20,877 nt of DNA from JABWBP01 sp964522165 (GCA_964522165.1 CAZFVV010000092.1:1-20877); one strand, 5' to 3'; shown: positions 7,339 to 14,216, counted from the first letter of the stretch. Made by a program: numbers and translations. The notes: generated from the letters alone by a model not told the origin.

Positions 7339-7470
7339 CTAGTACATCGCGGCAGAGTTAGTCCGCCGCCAGGCTTACTGGTTGCGAAGTTCAACTTCGC
7401 AACCCAATTGCGTGCCGAAGTTCAACTTCGGCACGAGGATCGGCGGACTTTCTCTGCCGGGGAGTACTAG
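7339..7470. mobile_element. 132-bp MITE-like element with about 30-bp terminal inverted repeats
   Basis: The left end reads CTAGTACATCGCGGCAGAGT and continues TAGTCCGCCG. The inverted right end reads CTAGTACTCCCCGGCAGAGA and continues AAGTCCGCCG: 25 of 30 positions match. Inside are two near-perfect palindromes in tandem. GTTGCGAAGTT-C-AACTTCGCAAC lies at 7381-7403 and CGTGCCGAAGTT-C-AACTTCGGCACG at 7411-7435, sharing the GAAGTTCAACTTC core. The right end stops 6 bp from the stop codon of the adjoining beta-barrel gene. No transposase is encoded, so movement would need help from elsewhere. Confidence 0.7.
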
Positions 7471-7476
7471 TAAAGC

Positions 7477-8067
7477 CTAAAAACCAACGCCTACACCGAT
7501 GCTGACGAAGGGATTCCAGTCATCATAAGGTGAATTGTCATCCTGCAGCACGTCAACCAGCACTTCTATGATCAGCGCGGACCTGCCGCCCAGGGGTTGT
7601 ATCAGCCCCCCGCCCAGCAGAACGAAGGGAACCCACTCCCGCTCGGATTCGAGATTGGCAGTCTGGTATTTGTAGCTGATATAGGCGAATTCTCCATGGG
7701 CATAAATGCGCGGATGCAACTGGTAACGAGTGAAAACGCTGCCGCCATAGTTGTGGGAGGTCAGCTTTTGCTCATACCTTTTGTCCTCGATGTATTCATA
7801 CCCGATTTTTCCGCCAATAGAGAATTTGGGAGTTAGTTTGTAGCCGACCCAGGGAGTGACGCTGATGCGAAAATAATCCCCGAAACTGAAACCGACGGTG
7901 CCGCCATAGTAAACCTTGCTTGCCGCGGGCTGGCTTTTCTTTGCCGGCTGCGGCTGGGCTTGCGGCGCTGGCTGCGGCGGGGGGGCAACAGTAGTGTCGG
8001 CCTCCTGCGCAAAGGCATTGATCGCGAACAAGCCTAACAGTGAAATGAACAATAGAATTTTTGACAT
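7477..8067 (-). CDS. Outer-membrane beta-barrel protein with proline-rich N-terminal linker
   Basis: No named family is recognised with certainty. Residues 1-20 are a signal peptide (NAFA-QE). Residues 29-47 form a Pro/Gln/Ala-rich linker, then from about residue 52 come short amphipathic strands rich in alternating aromatic and small residues (VYYGGTVGFSFG, FRISVTPWVGYKL, FSIGGKIGYEY, GGSVFTRYQL). The last segment, NPFVSIGVGVGF, ends in Phe, as expected for a barrel recognised by the BAM machinery. At 196 residues an eight-stranded OmpW/OmpX-size barrel is plausible. The start at 8067 has AAGGAG upstream. A MITE abuts its 3' end. Confidence 0.75.
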   Translation of the reverse strand: MSKILLFISLLGLFAINAFAQEADTTVAPPPQPAPQAQPQPAKKSQPAASKVYYGGTVGFSFGDYFRISVTPWVGYKLTPKFSIGGKIGYEYIEDKRYEQKLTSHNYGGSVFTRYQLHPRIYAHGEFAYISYKYQTANLESEREWVPFVLLGGGLIQPLGGRSALIIEVLVDVLQDDNSPYDDWNPFVSIGVGVGF

Positions 8068-8122
8068 GGTGTTCTCCTTATTTTGGATTGGTTAGTGTTT
8101 TGACGCTATTGAATAAAGTTAA

Positions 8123-8307
8123 CTGATGTTACGCATTTTGCCACAGAGCACAGAGAACACAGAGTTTCAATCACTTTTTTAGTGTTTTTGCTCATCAGTG
8201 CAGTCTTAGGCTCAATAAATATTTGATTTTCTCTGTACCCTCTGTGGCCTTTGCATGGTGAGTTTATCGAACCATGTGGCGAAATTTGGCTGATTGCGTA
8301 ACATCAG
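8123..8307. repeat. ACAGAG-rich element, copy 1, with perfect 13-bp ends
   Basis: The ends are CTGATGTTACGCA (8123-8135) and its exact inverse TGCGTAACATCAG (8295-8307). Inside the left end is GCCACAGAGCACAGAG, and toward the right CTCTGTACCCTCTGTGGC. Positions 8250-8278 hold a 29-bp module (TTTGCATGGT...ACCATGTG) that occurs identically twice more near 12.4 and 12.8 kb. The module contains its own hairpin, CATGGT...ACCATG. It fills most of the 255-bp gap between the DUF502 and beta-barrel genes. Confidence 0.8.
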
Positions 8308-8322
8308 AAGTTAAATAAAGTC

Positions 8323-8919
8323 CTATGTCACGGCCTTCTCTGTTTTCATTGCTGCAACAAGGTTTTTGGAACCTGATCCCCAGCGGGAGACGGCCTGCAC
8401 AGCCTGGGTGAAGGGGATGTCCAGGGGATGCACACGTTCCCGGTTGAGAATATAGACGGCTCCGGCGAGAGGCGTGGGCACCGAAGGGACGAAGACCGTG
8501 TAGCGCCCGTCCTCCAGCTCTTCAATGATAAATGCCGGAACCAGCGCATCCTCGATCTCGGCCAGGGCCGGCTTCCATGCGGTTTCCTGATCCTCCCCTG
8601 CCAACCGTTGAATCAGGCTGCGAAAGAGTGCGTAGCCGGGGAGTTTTTCGAAAAGGGCCTTCTCGATGCGCTCCCGCATCGCTCGCCCAGTCGGAGTGCG
8701 GACGGCGACGCCGATGAGGAAGCAGGCAAACAACACCAGAAGAAGAGCGAGAAGGTTTTCCGCGGGGAGCCAATCCGGGAGCAGCATCGCAAATGGCCGC
8801 ACCAGACCCGCCGCCGCTTGCATGGCCTTGAGCAGCAGCAAAACCGCCAGATAAATCGGGGCGACGACCAGTAATCCCCCGACCAGCGTGTTCACAACGA
8901 ATTCGCGAAACGGTTTCAT
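8323..8919 (-). CDS. DUF502 family membrane protein
   Basis: The function of this family is not established. The 198-residue product fits DUF502: two N-terminal membrane helices (about 8-35 and 55-72), then the conserved pattern with KLPGYALFRSLIQRL, a strand ending YTVFVPSVPTPLAGAVYILNRERVHPLDI (the family's V-F-[VI]-P-x-x-P-x-P-x-x-G motif), and a C-terminal helix with QAVQAVSRWGSG. The gene's own ATG at 8919 has no good Shine-Dalgarno site. It overlaps the TAA of a 32-residue upstream ORF by one base (TAATG), which suggests translational coupling. Divergent from hicBA. Confidence 0.88.
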   Translation of the reverse strand: MKPFREFVVNTLVGGLLVVAPIYLAVLLLLKAMQAAAGLVRPFAMLLPDWLPAENLLALLLVLFACFLIGVAVRTPTGRAMRERIEKALFEKLPGYALFRSLIQRLAGEDQETAWKPALAEIEDALVPAFIIEELEDGRYTVFVPSVPTPLAGAVYILNRERVHPLDIPFTQAVQAVSRWGSGSKNLVAAMKTEKAVT

Positions 8920-9017
8920 TAGAAAGGTCTCTTTTGATTTGATTGCATGGATATTTCCTCATTAGAACCGCAAAGTACATGCTCCCCGCCGAAGAATAAT
9001 TTTGGGCTTGCTTTCAT
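8919..9017 (-). CDS. Short 32-residue ORF coupled to DUF502 gene
   Basis: I do not recognise this peptide. It begins MKASPKLFFGGEHVLC and ends NQKRPF. Two things suggest it is translated: AAAGGAGCG lies six bases before its ATG, the best ribosome-binding site in the region, and its TAA overlaps the DUF502 ATG as TAATG. The peptide has one Cys, is mildly basic at the end, and has no membrane segment. It could be a leader peptide that delivers ribosomes to the DUF502 start. Alternatively the ATG at 9017 may be a chance feature. Coding status is an inference from the start signal and overlap. Confidence 0.4.
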   Translation of the reverse strand: MKASPKLFFGGEHVLCGSNEEISMQSNQKRPF

Positions 9018-9073
9018 GGGTCGCTCCTTTAAATTATCAACTGCTCCATTTTTAACGGACTCAAACTTAAAAC

Positions 9074-9080
9074 AAGGAAG
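9074..9080 (+). promoter_or_regulatory. Ribosome-binding site fixing the hicB start
   Basis: AAGGAAG lies seven bases before the ATG at 9088. The same frame is open back to an ATG at 8947, but the longer version would add a stretch unlike HicB, so 9088 is preferred. Confidence 0.7.
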
Positions 9081-9087
9081 ACGCCTT

Positions 9088-9321
9088 ATGAAGCTGCAAC
9101 GAACTATCAAAGCCCTTATCCGCCCCGGTGAACAAGCCGGTTACTTTGCCGAATGCCTTGAAATCCCGGTTGTCACCCAGGGCGCTACCCTTGATGAAGT
9201 CACCCAAAACCTGCGGGAAGCGGTGCAACTCCATCTCGAAGATGAAGATTTGGCAGAACTCGGTTTAGCTCCGGAGCCGACCATCCTGGTAACTATGGAA
9301 CTGGAACCGGTTTATGCCTAA
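9088..9321 (+). CDS. hicB: HicB-type antitoxin
   Basis: This is the probable antitoxin that neutralises the HicA RNase. The 77-residue product shows the HicB fold pattern: a first strand (TIKALIRPGEQ), GYFAECLEIPVVTQGATLDEVTQNLREAVQLHL (compare the family's G.y.a..peLpg..t.G.t.eEA..n..ea), and a final strand (PTILVTMELEPV). It is the short form without a C-terminal ribbon-helix-helix or HTH DNA-binding domain. Its last bases overlap hicA by 8 bp, a typical arrangement. Antitoxin comes first here; many hic loci have the toxin first. It is one of only two plus-strand genes in the window. Confidence 0.85.
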   Translation: MKLQRTIKALIRPGEQAGYFAECLEIPVVTQGATLDEVTQNLREAVQLHLEDEDLAELGLAPEPTILVTMELEPVYA

Positions 9322-9559
9322 ACTTCGGCGTCTGTCCGGCCCGGAAGTAGTGAAGATTTTGGCAAAGTTTGGTTTCATCGTCTTCTCACAGCGCGGTAGC
9401 CATATTAAGTTACAGCGTATCACTGAAACCGGTGAAAAACAAACCCTCACTATCCCAAACCATCCTCAACTTGATACCGGCACCTGCAAGGCCATCTTTC
9501 GACAGGCCAGCCGGTATATTCCCGCCGATGAATTAAGGCCACACTTTTATTCTAACTAA
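9314..9559 (+). CDS. hicA: HicA-type mRNA interferase toxin
   Basis: HicA toxins fold as a double-stranded-RNA-binding-like domain and cleave mRNA. The 81-residue product has the family pattern: LRRLSGPEVVKILAKFGF (first helix), FSQRGSHIKLQR with the conserved catalytic-position His30, TLTIPNHPQLDTGTCKAIFRQA (the family's vP.H..l..gtl..Il.q), and a terminal helix. Slightly long for a HicA (often about 60-80). It starts inside the end of hicB (8-bp overlap), so the two are co-translated. All key residues are intact and it is probably functional. The gap after it (9560-9593) shows no clear terminator, and the next gene converges on it. Confidence 0.88.
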   Translation: MPKLRRLSGPEVVKILAKFGFIVFSQRGSHIKLQRITETGEKQTLTIPNHPQLDTGTCKAIFRQASRYIPADELRPHFYSN

Positions 9560-9593
9560 AATCCTCCTAACGTTTTTTCTCCACCGGCACCAC

Positions 9594-10694
9594 TCACTTC
9601 ACATGTTCCTTCTCCCACGCCCGTACTCTGCGCCTCGCAGCATCAAATAATCTTTCATAGTTTCCTTTTGTTACCTTGTAAGTGGCTTCCGGCCCAATTG
9701 CTTTCCAAAGCCGGTCATAAAGATGGTAAACTCTAAGCTGCTTCTCCTGCTTGTCGGGAGCGACGTTATCAGTGCCGAACAAAAATCTGTCCGGATACTT
9801 TTTGATAATCTCAGCAGTTCTTGCTAAAGATTTATCAGTATAATCAAGCCATTTAGCCACTTCATCCCAGGAAAGATCGAAGTACAGATTATTGTATGCC
9901 GGATCTGCAAGCATCTCCTCGAATAGTATTCCCATATCCTCGATGGGTTTAATAATCCTTCCCAAACCCAGATGCGCCCAAATGATAGTAGTGTTCGGAT
10001 GCCTTTTTATAAGGTCCTGAAATCCGGTTACATAATTTGGTTTGCCCGGCTTCGGAAAAGGATTGTCGATATCGTTATGAATTAAAACCAGCAATCCGGA
10101 TTCGGCGCAGAAATCCATAATTCTATCCAGCGCCGGATCGGTAAGACTGGCTACATCACCTTCAATTTTTGAAGAAACAAATTCCTTGTGAATGGTAAAC
10201 TCCCCAATGCCGGTAAACACTCCGGGAAAAACTTTAAGAACTCGCTTGATATGATCTGCTGCATACATATCCGTAACATTGAAACCGATGATCATCGGAT
10301 CCAGCCGTTCCTGTTTTTCTTTTGGAAGGGATATATACTGCATTGCAATCCATGCATCGCAGAATGAGTAATAGTATAGATGTGCATCAGTATCCAGATA
10401 GTAAGTCGGAGCGTTATCCCCGGTTACACGATAAGACCATTGCTGCTGCAACGGAAGTCCGAAAACTGTCGATCTTCCGACTTTGTCCCCCATTATTGAA
10501 TCCACATAAAACTCCATTTCAATGCCTTCCTGAATGTAATTTGTTATGTGGAAATGGGAATCGTTAAATAAATACTTATCTTCCGCCGGCGCGGATTGGG
10601 ATTGCCCGGTTGCCGGATCCGCCAACACAAATACCAGGGCCAGCAAGCCTGACAACATGCCCGCGCGCAGGCGGGAGTAAAAAGCGTTTATCAT
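9594..10694 (-). CDS. Exported amidohydrolase-2 family metal-dependent hydrolase
   Basis: This is a TIM-barrel metal hydrolase of the amidohydrolase_2 type. Substrates in the family vary (amide or C-C bond cleavage), and none can be named here. Counting from the chosen start, the metal ligands are visible in order: HFH (His47, His49), Glu165 in GIGEF, His206 in LIHND, His241 in WAHLG, and Asp309 in FGTDN. Residues 1-30 look like a signal peptide (a basic start with SRLR, a hydrophobic core, then ATGQSQ), so it acts outside the cytoplasm. The open frame extends 27 codons further upstream, but AGGAGG six bases before the ATG at 10694 decides this start. One sample line (9841-9900) counts 40% GC, well below the neighbouring porin gene. 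Converges with hicBA. Confidence 0.85.
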   Translation of the reverse strand: MINAFYSRLRAGMLSGLLALVFVLADPATGQSQSAPAEDKYLFNDSHFHITNYIQEGIEMEFYVDSIMGDKVGRSTVFGLPLQQQWSYRVTGDNAPTYYLDTDAHLYYYSFCDAWIAMQYISLPKEKQERLDPMIIGFNVTDMYAADHIKRVLKVFPGVFTGIGEFTIHKEFVSSKIEGDVASLTDPALDRIMDFCAESGLLVLIHNDIDNPFPKPGKPNYVTGFQDLIKRHPNTTIIWAHLGLGRIIKPIEDMGILFEEMLADPAYNNLYFDLSWDEVAKWLDYTDKSLARTAEIIKKYPDRFLFGTDNVAPDKQEKQLRVYHLYDRLWKAIGPEATYKVTKGNYERLFDAARRRVRAWEKEHVK

Positions 10695-10700
10695 CTGAAA

Positions 10701-10706
10701 CCTCCT
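10701..10706 (-). promoter_or_regulatory. Strong ribosome-binding site fixing the amidohydrolase start
   Basis: AGGAGG on the minus strand lies six bases before the ATG at 10694. It puts the signal peptide at the N-terminus and argues against the longer open frame reaching 10775. Confidence 0.8.
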
Positions 10707-10772
10707 TTTCGTACCTGGTTGACTATAGATTCTTAAAGGCAATATCTGAGAATTTGTCCCTGAATTTTTTAA

Positions 10773-10875
10773 CACAGAGCTAACAGAGGTAACAGAGTTT
10801 CAGCATAGCGCCGCTTCCTGGCCGGTATAATTTTTCAATTCCTTTCCCTCTGTTTCCTCTGTTTTCTCCTGTGGC
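10773..10875. repeat. ACAGAG/CTCTGT inverted repeat, shorter relative
   Basis: ACACAGAGCTAACAGAGG and AACAGAG at 10773-10797 face CTCTGTTTCCTCTGTTTTCT and CCTGTGGC at 10848-10875. The same motif fills the elements at 8123-8307 and 12339-12814, but the 13-bp ends and 29-bp module are absent here. It lies in the 249-bp gap between the outer-membrane protein and amidohydrolase genes, where I saw nothing else. Confidence 0.6.
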
Positions 10876-10943
10876 AAATTTCAAATATCTTTGGCTAGTT
10901 TTGCCCCAAATTGTTTTGCCGGGTTTTTTATATGCTCCCCGGC

Positions 10944-12317
10944 TCACAGTAAAATGTCGGTTCCCAGCGAGACCGTCGTCCCGCTCTGGCCGGCGGTGTA
11001 GTAGCCGAAATTGGATCCGGTCGGCGATTTCTCGATGCGAATGACGTGGAGATTCAGGCGCCAATTGCGGTTGCCGAAGGGGTAGAAGCTCGCACCGCCC
11101 GCGACTTCCCAGGGATTCCTCTCGAACTCGTCGAAGATGAGCGAGGTCACCAGGTACACCCCGAGCTTCCGCTTCACCACCATGTGCATCGCCTCCGCGA
11201 AAAAGCCGTGATCGAGGATCGAGTCGTCCGGCAGCGGACCGGTGGCTTCGAAGTTCGACAGCGTGCGGAGGGTGTACTCCGCATTGAACGAGAACCCTTT
11301 GTACTTGAACGCCGCGTCAATCGATAAGGCCGCGTAGTCGAGCGCCTCGACCGTGACCGTATCGGCCAGCGCCCCCGCCTCGAAGGGGAAGACGCCGTCA
11401 GAGAGCCGGATTTGGGTGGCATTGGGCGGCGCATCCAACTGTGCGTAGCGACTCTCGCGGCTGCGGGCCGCCGACATGCCGAAGCGCGTCGCCACCTCCT
11501 GGTGCTCTTCAAGATCGCCGAATCCTCCGCGTGGGCCGAGCTCCCCTGTCGTCGGCATCCACCACACGCTGGCGCTGTATGCCAGGTCGCGCGTGTCATT
11601 CGCGGCGGTCACCCCCAATTGGCTCAAGTTGGTGTTGATCGACGCCGTGTAGTAGAAGCGGTGGAGCGGCTCGCCGGTGATGAAGAACGCCGACGAGAAG
11701 CCGCCGCGGAGGAACTCCTCGGCCATCTGGCGGTCGCTGCCGGCCCAGAACGGCCAGGAACCCTGCAGCGAACGGTTGGTGAGGTTGGGGCCGAGGCCGA
11801 CGCCCAGCGTGAGTGCTCGCGACGCGACGTACCGCAGATTGCCGAACACGAGCGTCTGCTGGGTGGTGGCAAGCGACCATATAGAGATGTTGTAGCGCAG
11901 CTTCTGATCGTAGAGGAAGCCCGTCAGCCACACAAAGGTGCGATGCCAATTGAGGTCGTTGCGCGCTTTGACGGGGCGCTCGCGCCCCAGGTGGTCGGTG
12001 AAGGTTTGCTCACCCGGCATCTGATTCAAGTACCTGAACACCGCATAGGCGCTGATGTTCAAGCTGCCCCGTTTCGTTTTGACGATGTCGAAACCGGCGC
12101 CGGGAGTGAACTCCCCGGCGATTTCGTTGGTGTAACGTTCTGCCGGAATACCGGTGGTGTCCGGCAGGCTCGTTTCCTGCGCCGCCAGTTTCAGGGGGAA
12201 AACGGCGAGCAGAATCGCCAGAAAAAACATTGCCCCTGCCGCTATTGCCGGGGCAAATTCAAATTGCCTCCGGGCGGAAGTCCTTTTCCATAACGTTATC
12301 AATGTTAAAACACGCAT
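10944..12317 (-). CDS. Probable outer-membrane beta-barrel (porin-like) protein
   Basis: I cannot assign a named family; it resembles porins of the phosphate-selective or OprP-like class in general pattern only. The 457-residue product has an N-terminal export signal (hydrophobic about 24-45, then KLAA-QE). Repeated amphipathic strands follow (LNISAYAVFRYLNQ, FVWLTGFLYDQKLRYNISIWSLA, LSIDAAFKYKGFSFNAEYTLRTL, KLGVYLVTSLIFDEF, WEVAGGASFYPFGNRNWRLNLHVIRIE), with a final strand SLGTDILL. The ATG at 12317 has AAGGGA upstream; starting at Met30 would leave no basic n-region, so the longer form is kept. Sample line 11461-11520 counts about 70% GC, much higher than the DcaP-like porin gene nearby, which hints at a different history. 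Confidence 0.7.
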   Translation of the reverse strand: MRVLTLITLWKRTSARRQFEFAPAIAAGAMFFLAILLAVFPLKLAAQETSLPDTTGIPAERYTNEIAGEFTPGAGFDIVKTKRGSLNISAYAVFRYLNQMPGEQTFTDHLGRERPVKARNDLNWHRTFVWLTGFLYDQKLRYNISIWSLATTQQTLVFGNLRYVASRALTLGVGLGPNLTNRSLQGSWPFWAGSDRQMAEEFLRGGFSSAFFITGEPLHRFYYTASINTNLSQLGVTAANDTRDLAYSASVWWMPTTGELGPRGGFGDLEEHQEVATRFGMSAARSRESRYAQLDAPPNATQIRLSDGVFPFEAGALADTVTVEALDYAALSIDAAFKYKGFSFNAEYTLRTLSNFEATGPLPDDSILDHGFFAEAMHMVVKRKLGVYLVTSLIFDEFERNPWEVAGGASFYPFGNRNWRLNLHVIRIEKSPTGSNFGYYTAGQSGTTVSLGTDILL

Positions 12318-12338
12318 ATATTTTCCCTTATTTTTAAG

Positions 12339-12814
12339 TGATGTTGCGCAGAACAGAAAAATTCAAACACATGGTTCGATAAACTCACCATGCAAAGGGC
12401 ACAGAGGGAACAGAGGAAAACAAATATTTATCGGTTTGATACTGCCCCGGAAACGTAGATGCACTATTAGCCCCCCCGGCCTGCCGGGGTAAACTCTTCC
12501 GAAAAATGGGTGGTGGTTAAGTTTTGACTGATGAATTTGAACAAGAGAAAACAGAGGCAACAGAATTTTTGAGAATATCTCTGTTATCTCCGTTCGCTCC
12601 TGTTCAACCGACCACTGAATTATGATGTCTGGTTTCTGTCTGGCCACGCGTGGAGCCGGGGCAAACTCCGCCCGGCTCAGACTGGCGTTATGGGTATCCA
12701 TGGCTTCGCCATCAGTCAAAATGTAACCACTACCGAAAAATGAAAACTCTGTTTTCGCTGTTGCCTTTTGCATGGTGAGTTTATCGAACCATGTGTTAAA
12801 ATGCGTAACATCAG
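12339..12814. repeat. ACAGAG-rich element, copy 2, enlarged and probably composite
   Basis: The ends are TGATGTTGCGCA (12339-12350) and TGCGTAACATCAG (12802-12814), as in the element at 8123-8307. The 29-bp module (TTTGCATGGT...ACCATGTG) is present at both ends, inverted at 12368-12396 and direct at 12767-12795, with ACAGAG repeats next to it. The middle holds a second inverted pair, GTGGTTAAGTTTTGACTGAT (12513-12532, one more G follows) and CATCAGTCAAAATGTAACCA (from 12710), matching at 19 of 21 positions, and CTGCCGGGG/CCCCGGC hairpins. With the stem-loop at 12822-12854 it fills the 573-bp gap 12318-12890. No gene was seen there. Confidence 0.75.
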
Positions 12815-12821
12815 TTTTTTA

Positions 12822-12854
12822 AATTCCCCTCCCCGGATTCCGGAGAGGGGAATT
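12822..12854. repeat. Stem-loop just beyond the glutaminase gene
   Basis: AATTCCCCTC pairs with GAGGGGAATT, and inside this CCGG pairs with CCGG around an ATT loop. It begins 36 bp past the glutaminase stop codon. It could end transcription of that gene, but there is no clear U-tract on the minus strand. The AATTCCCCTCC sequence matches the outer arms of the cloverleaf element, so it may be a solo repeat. Confidence 0.5.
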
Positions 12855-12890
12855 GAGGAGATGAGGTTCTGTTGCCCTCTGGGTTGTGGC

Positions 12891-13940
12891 CTATTTCGAC
12901 TTCGGTTGAATCAAGTAGGGATTCGCCTTAAGCTTTTCAATCACATATTTGATTGCCAATTGGCCTTTTACACTGTTGCCGGCTTTATCCAGGGGAGGAG
13001 AAACCACGCCTATCCCGAATTTTCCGGGCACTACCGCTATTAAGCAGCCGCCAACCCCGCTTTTTGCAGGAACGCCGGCATTGTAAAACCAGATGCCTGA
13101 ATCGTCATAAAGTCCTGCGGTTGACATAACCGGAAGGGTGTACATAACCGTTTCCGGCGACACAACTTTCTTTTTTGTTACCGGGTTCACGCCGCCATTT
13201 GCCAGCGTTGCCGCCATAATTCCGGCATCTTTGGCGCTTACATTGATAGCGCATTGCTTGGTATAAATGTCGGTTGCCTCGGCAGGATCAAAATACATTC
13301 GACCGTAAGCAAGCAGCAGATGCGCAATTGCCTGGTTGCGTAAATTATCCCCGGCTTCACTGATGTAAACCGGCATATTCAGCGCTAACGGGCGGCCGGC
13401 AAAATCACTATGGACCTGGAGAATGCTTTTCCATTTGGCGGAAGAATCTGCGCCGGCTACCAGACTGGTTGAAGCAATAGCGCCCGGATTTACCAGGGGA
13501 TTGATTTCTTTGCCTCTCATTCTTTCCACTGCAACTATTGAGTTGAACACTTCCCCGGTTGCATCCACGCCGATTTTATCCTGCACCGCCTGATGTCCCT
13601 GTTCTTCGATTACTTTTGCCATGGTAAATACTTTGGAAACGCTTTGGATGGAAACCATGGAGCTAATGTCACCTGCTGTGTAAACCTGGCCGTCCGTGGT
13701 GACCAGGGCGATGCCAAAAATATTCGGATCCACCGTGGCCAGTTCTTTGATGTAGCTGGCGTTTTCGCCCTCTTTAACATCTTTGAATTTGGTGTACGCC
13801 TCGTTGATCGCCGCTTCGATGTTGGCTTTGGTCAACATTTTATCGGAAGCCTGCGCCAGGGCTGCCGCGCTGATGGCGAACATCAGCAGCAGGGCGGCAA
13901 AGGCCGTCCGGGCGCGTATTGTGTTTGAGTGAGTTTTCAT
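12891..13940 (-). CDS. glsA: Exported glutaminase (serine-dependent, beta-lactamase-fold)
   Basis: This enzyme hydrolyses L-glutamine to glutamate and ammonia. From the chosen start (349 residues) the glutaminase family motifs are SIQSVSKVF with the catalytic pair Ser100 and Lys103, INPLVNPGAIAS (146-157), VYISEAGDNLRNQAIAHLL (191-209), and YNAGVPAKSGVGGCLIAVVPGKFGIGVVSPPLDKAGNS (286-323), where Ser294-Gly is the conserved late motif. Typical glutaminases of this kind are about 300-310 residues and cytoplasmic. Here residues 1-30 add a signal peptide (RARTAFAALLLMFAISAAALA-QA). An in-frame ATG seven codons upstream exists, but AGGAG nine bases before 13940 supports this start. Downstream of a DcaP-like porin across an assembly gap. 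Confidence 0.93.
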   Translation of the reverse strand: MKTHSNTIRARTAFAALLLMFAISAAALAQASDKMLTKANIEAAINEAYTKFKDVKEGENASYIKELATVDPNIFGIALVTTDGQVYTAGDISSMVSIQSVSKVFTMAKVIEEQGHQAVQDKIGVDATGEVFNSIVAVERMRGKEINPLVNPGAIASTSLVAGADSSAKWKSILQVHSDFAGRPLALNMPVYISEAGDNLRNQAIAHLLLAYGRMYFDPAEATDIYTKQCAINVSAKDAGIMAATLANGGVNPVTKKKVVSPETVMYTLPVMSTAGLYDDSGIWFYNAGVPAKSGVGGCLIAVVPGKFGIGVVSPPLDKAGNSVKGQLAIKYVIEKLKANPYLIQPKSK

Positions 13941-13949
13941 AGTTTGATT

Positions 13950-13954
13950 CTCCT
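13950..13954 (-). promoter_or_regulatory. Ribosome-binding site fixing the glutaminase start
   Basis: AGGAG on the minus strand sits nine bases before the ATG at 13940. The alternative ATG at 13961 has no such site. Confidence 0.65.
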
Positions 13955-13991
13955 GTTTCATGTTTAGATAAATTATTTTGCTGTTGCTTCT

Positions 13992-14168
13992 TAAATTCCC
14001 CTCCTTGTTAAGGAGGGGANNNNNNNNNNNNNNNNNNNNNNNNNNNNNNNNNNNNNNNNNNNNNNNNNNNNNNNNNNNNNNNNNNNNNNNNNNNNNNNNN
14101 NNNNNNNNNNNNNNNNNNNTTCCCCTCCTTGTTAAGGAGGGGAATTTCAACCTATGCTCCACTTTGCT
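13992..14168. repeat. Assembly gap (100 N) inside a probable third cloverleaf element
   Basis: The run of N occupies 14020-14119, exactly 100 positions, the usual placeholder for a gap of unknown size. Both sides read TTCCCCTCCTTGTTAAGGAG with GGGA following, the outer arm of the cloverleaf family. The right flank (14142-14168, beginning TTTCAACCTATGCTCC) matches the reverse of the left flank of copy 1 near 2979-3003 at about 21 of 27 positions. The gap is therefore probably the unresolved middle of a third copy. The real length is unknown. This lies in the 276-bp stretch 13941-14216 between the porin and glutaminase genes. Confidence 0.75.
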
Positions 14169-14216
14169 TGGTACTAATTACAAATCCGCACCAAAACCCC
14201 CGGAATAATCGCCCCT

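Noticed and set aside
11412..12293. Plus-strand 293-codon open frame
   Set aside because: It is antisense to the GC-rich outer-membrane protein gene. It has no Shine-Dalgarno site and no recognisable domain.
12822..12854. Rho-independent terminator for the glutaminase gene
   Set aside because: The stem is good, but the minus-strand transcript after it reads UUUAAAAAACUG, not a U-tract. The stem sequence also matches the repeat family, so it was called a repeat.
12891..14162. Longer glutaminase frame running through the N gap
   Set aside because: The extension is translated N and repeat sequence. The ribosome-binding site at 13950-13954 and the signal peptide fix the start at 13940.
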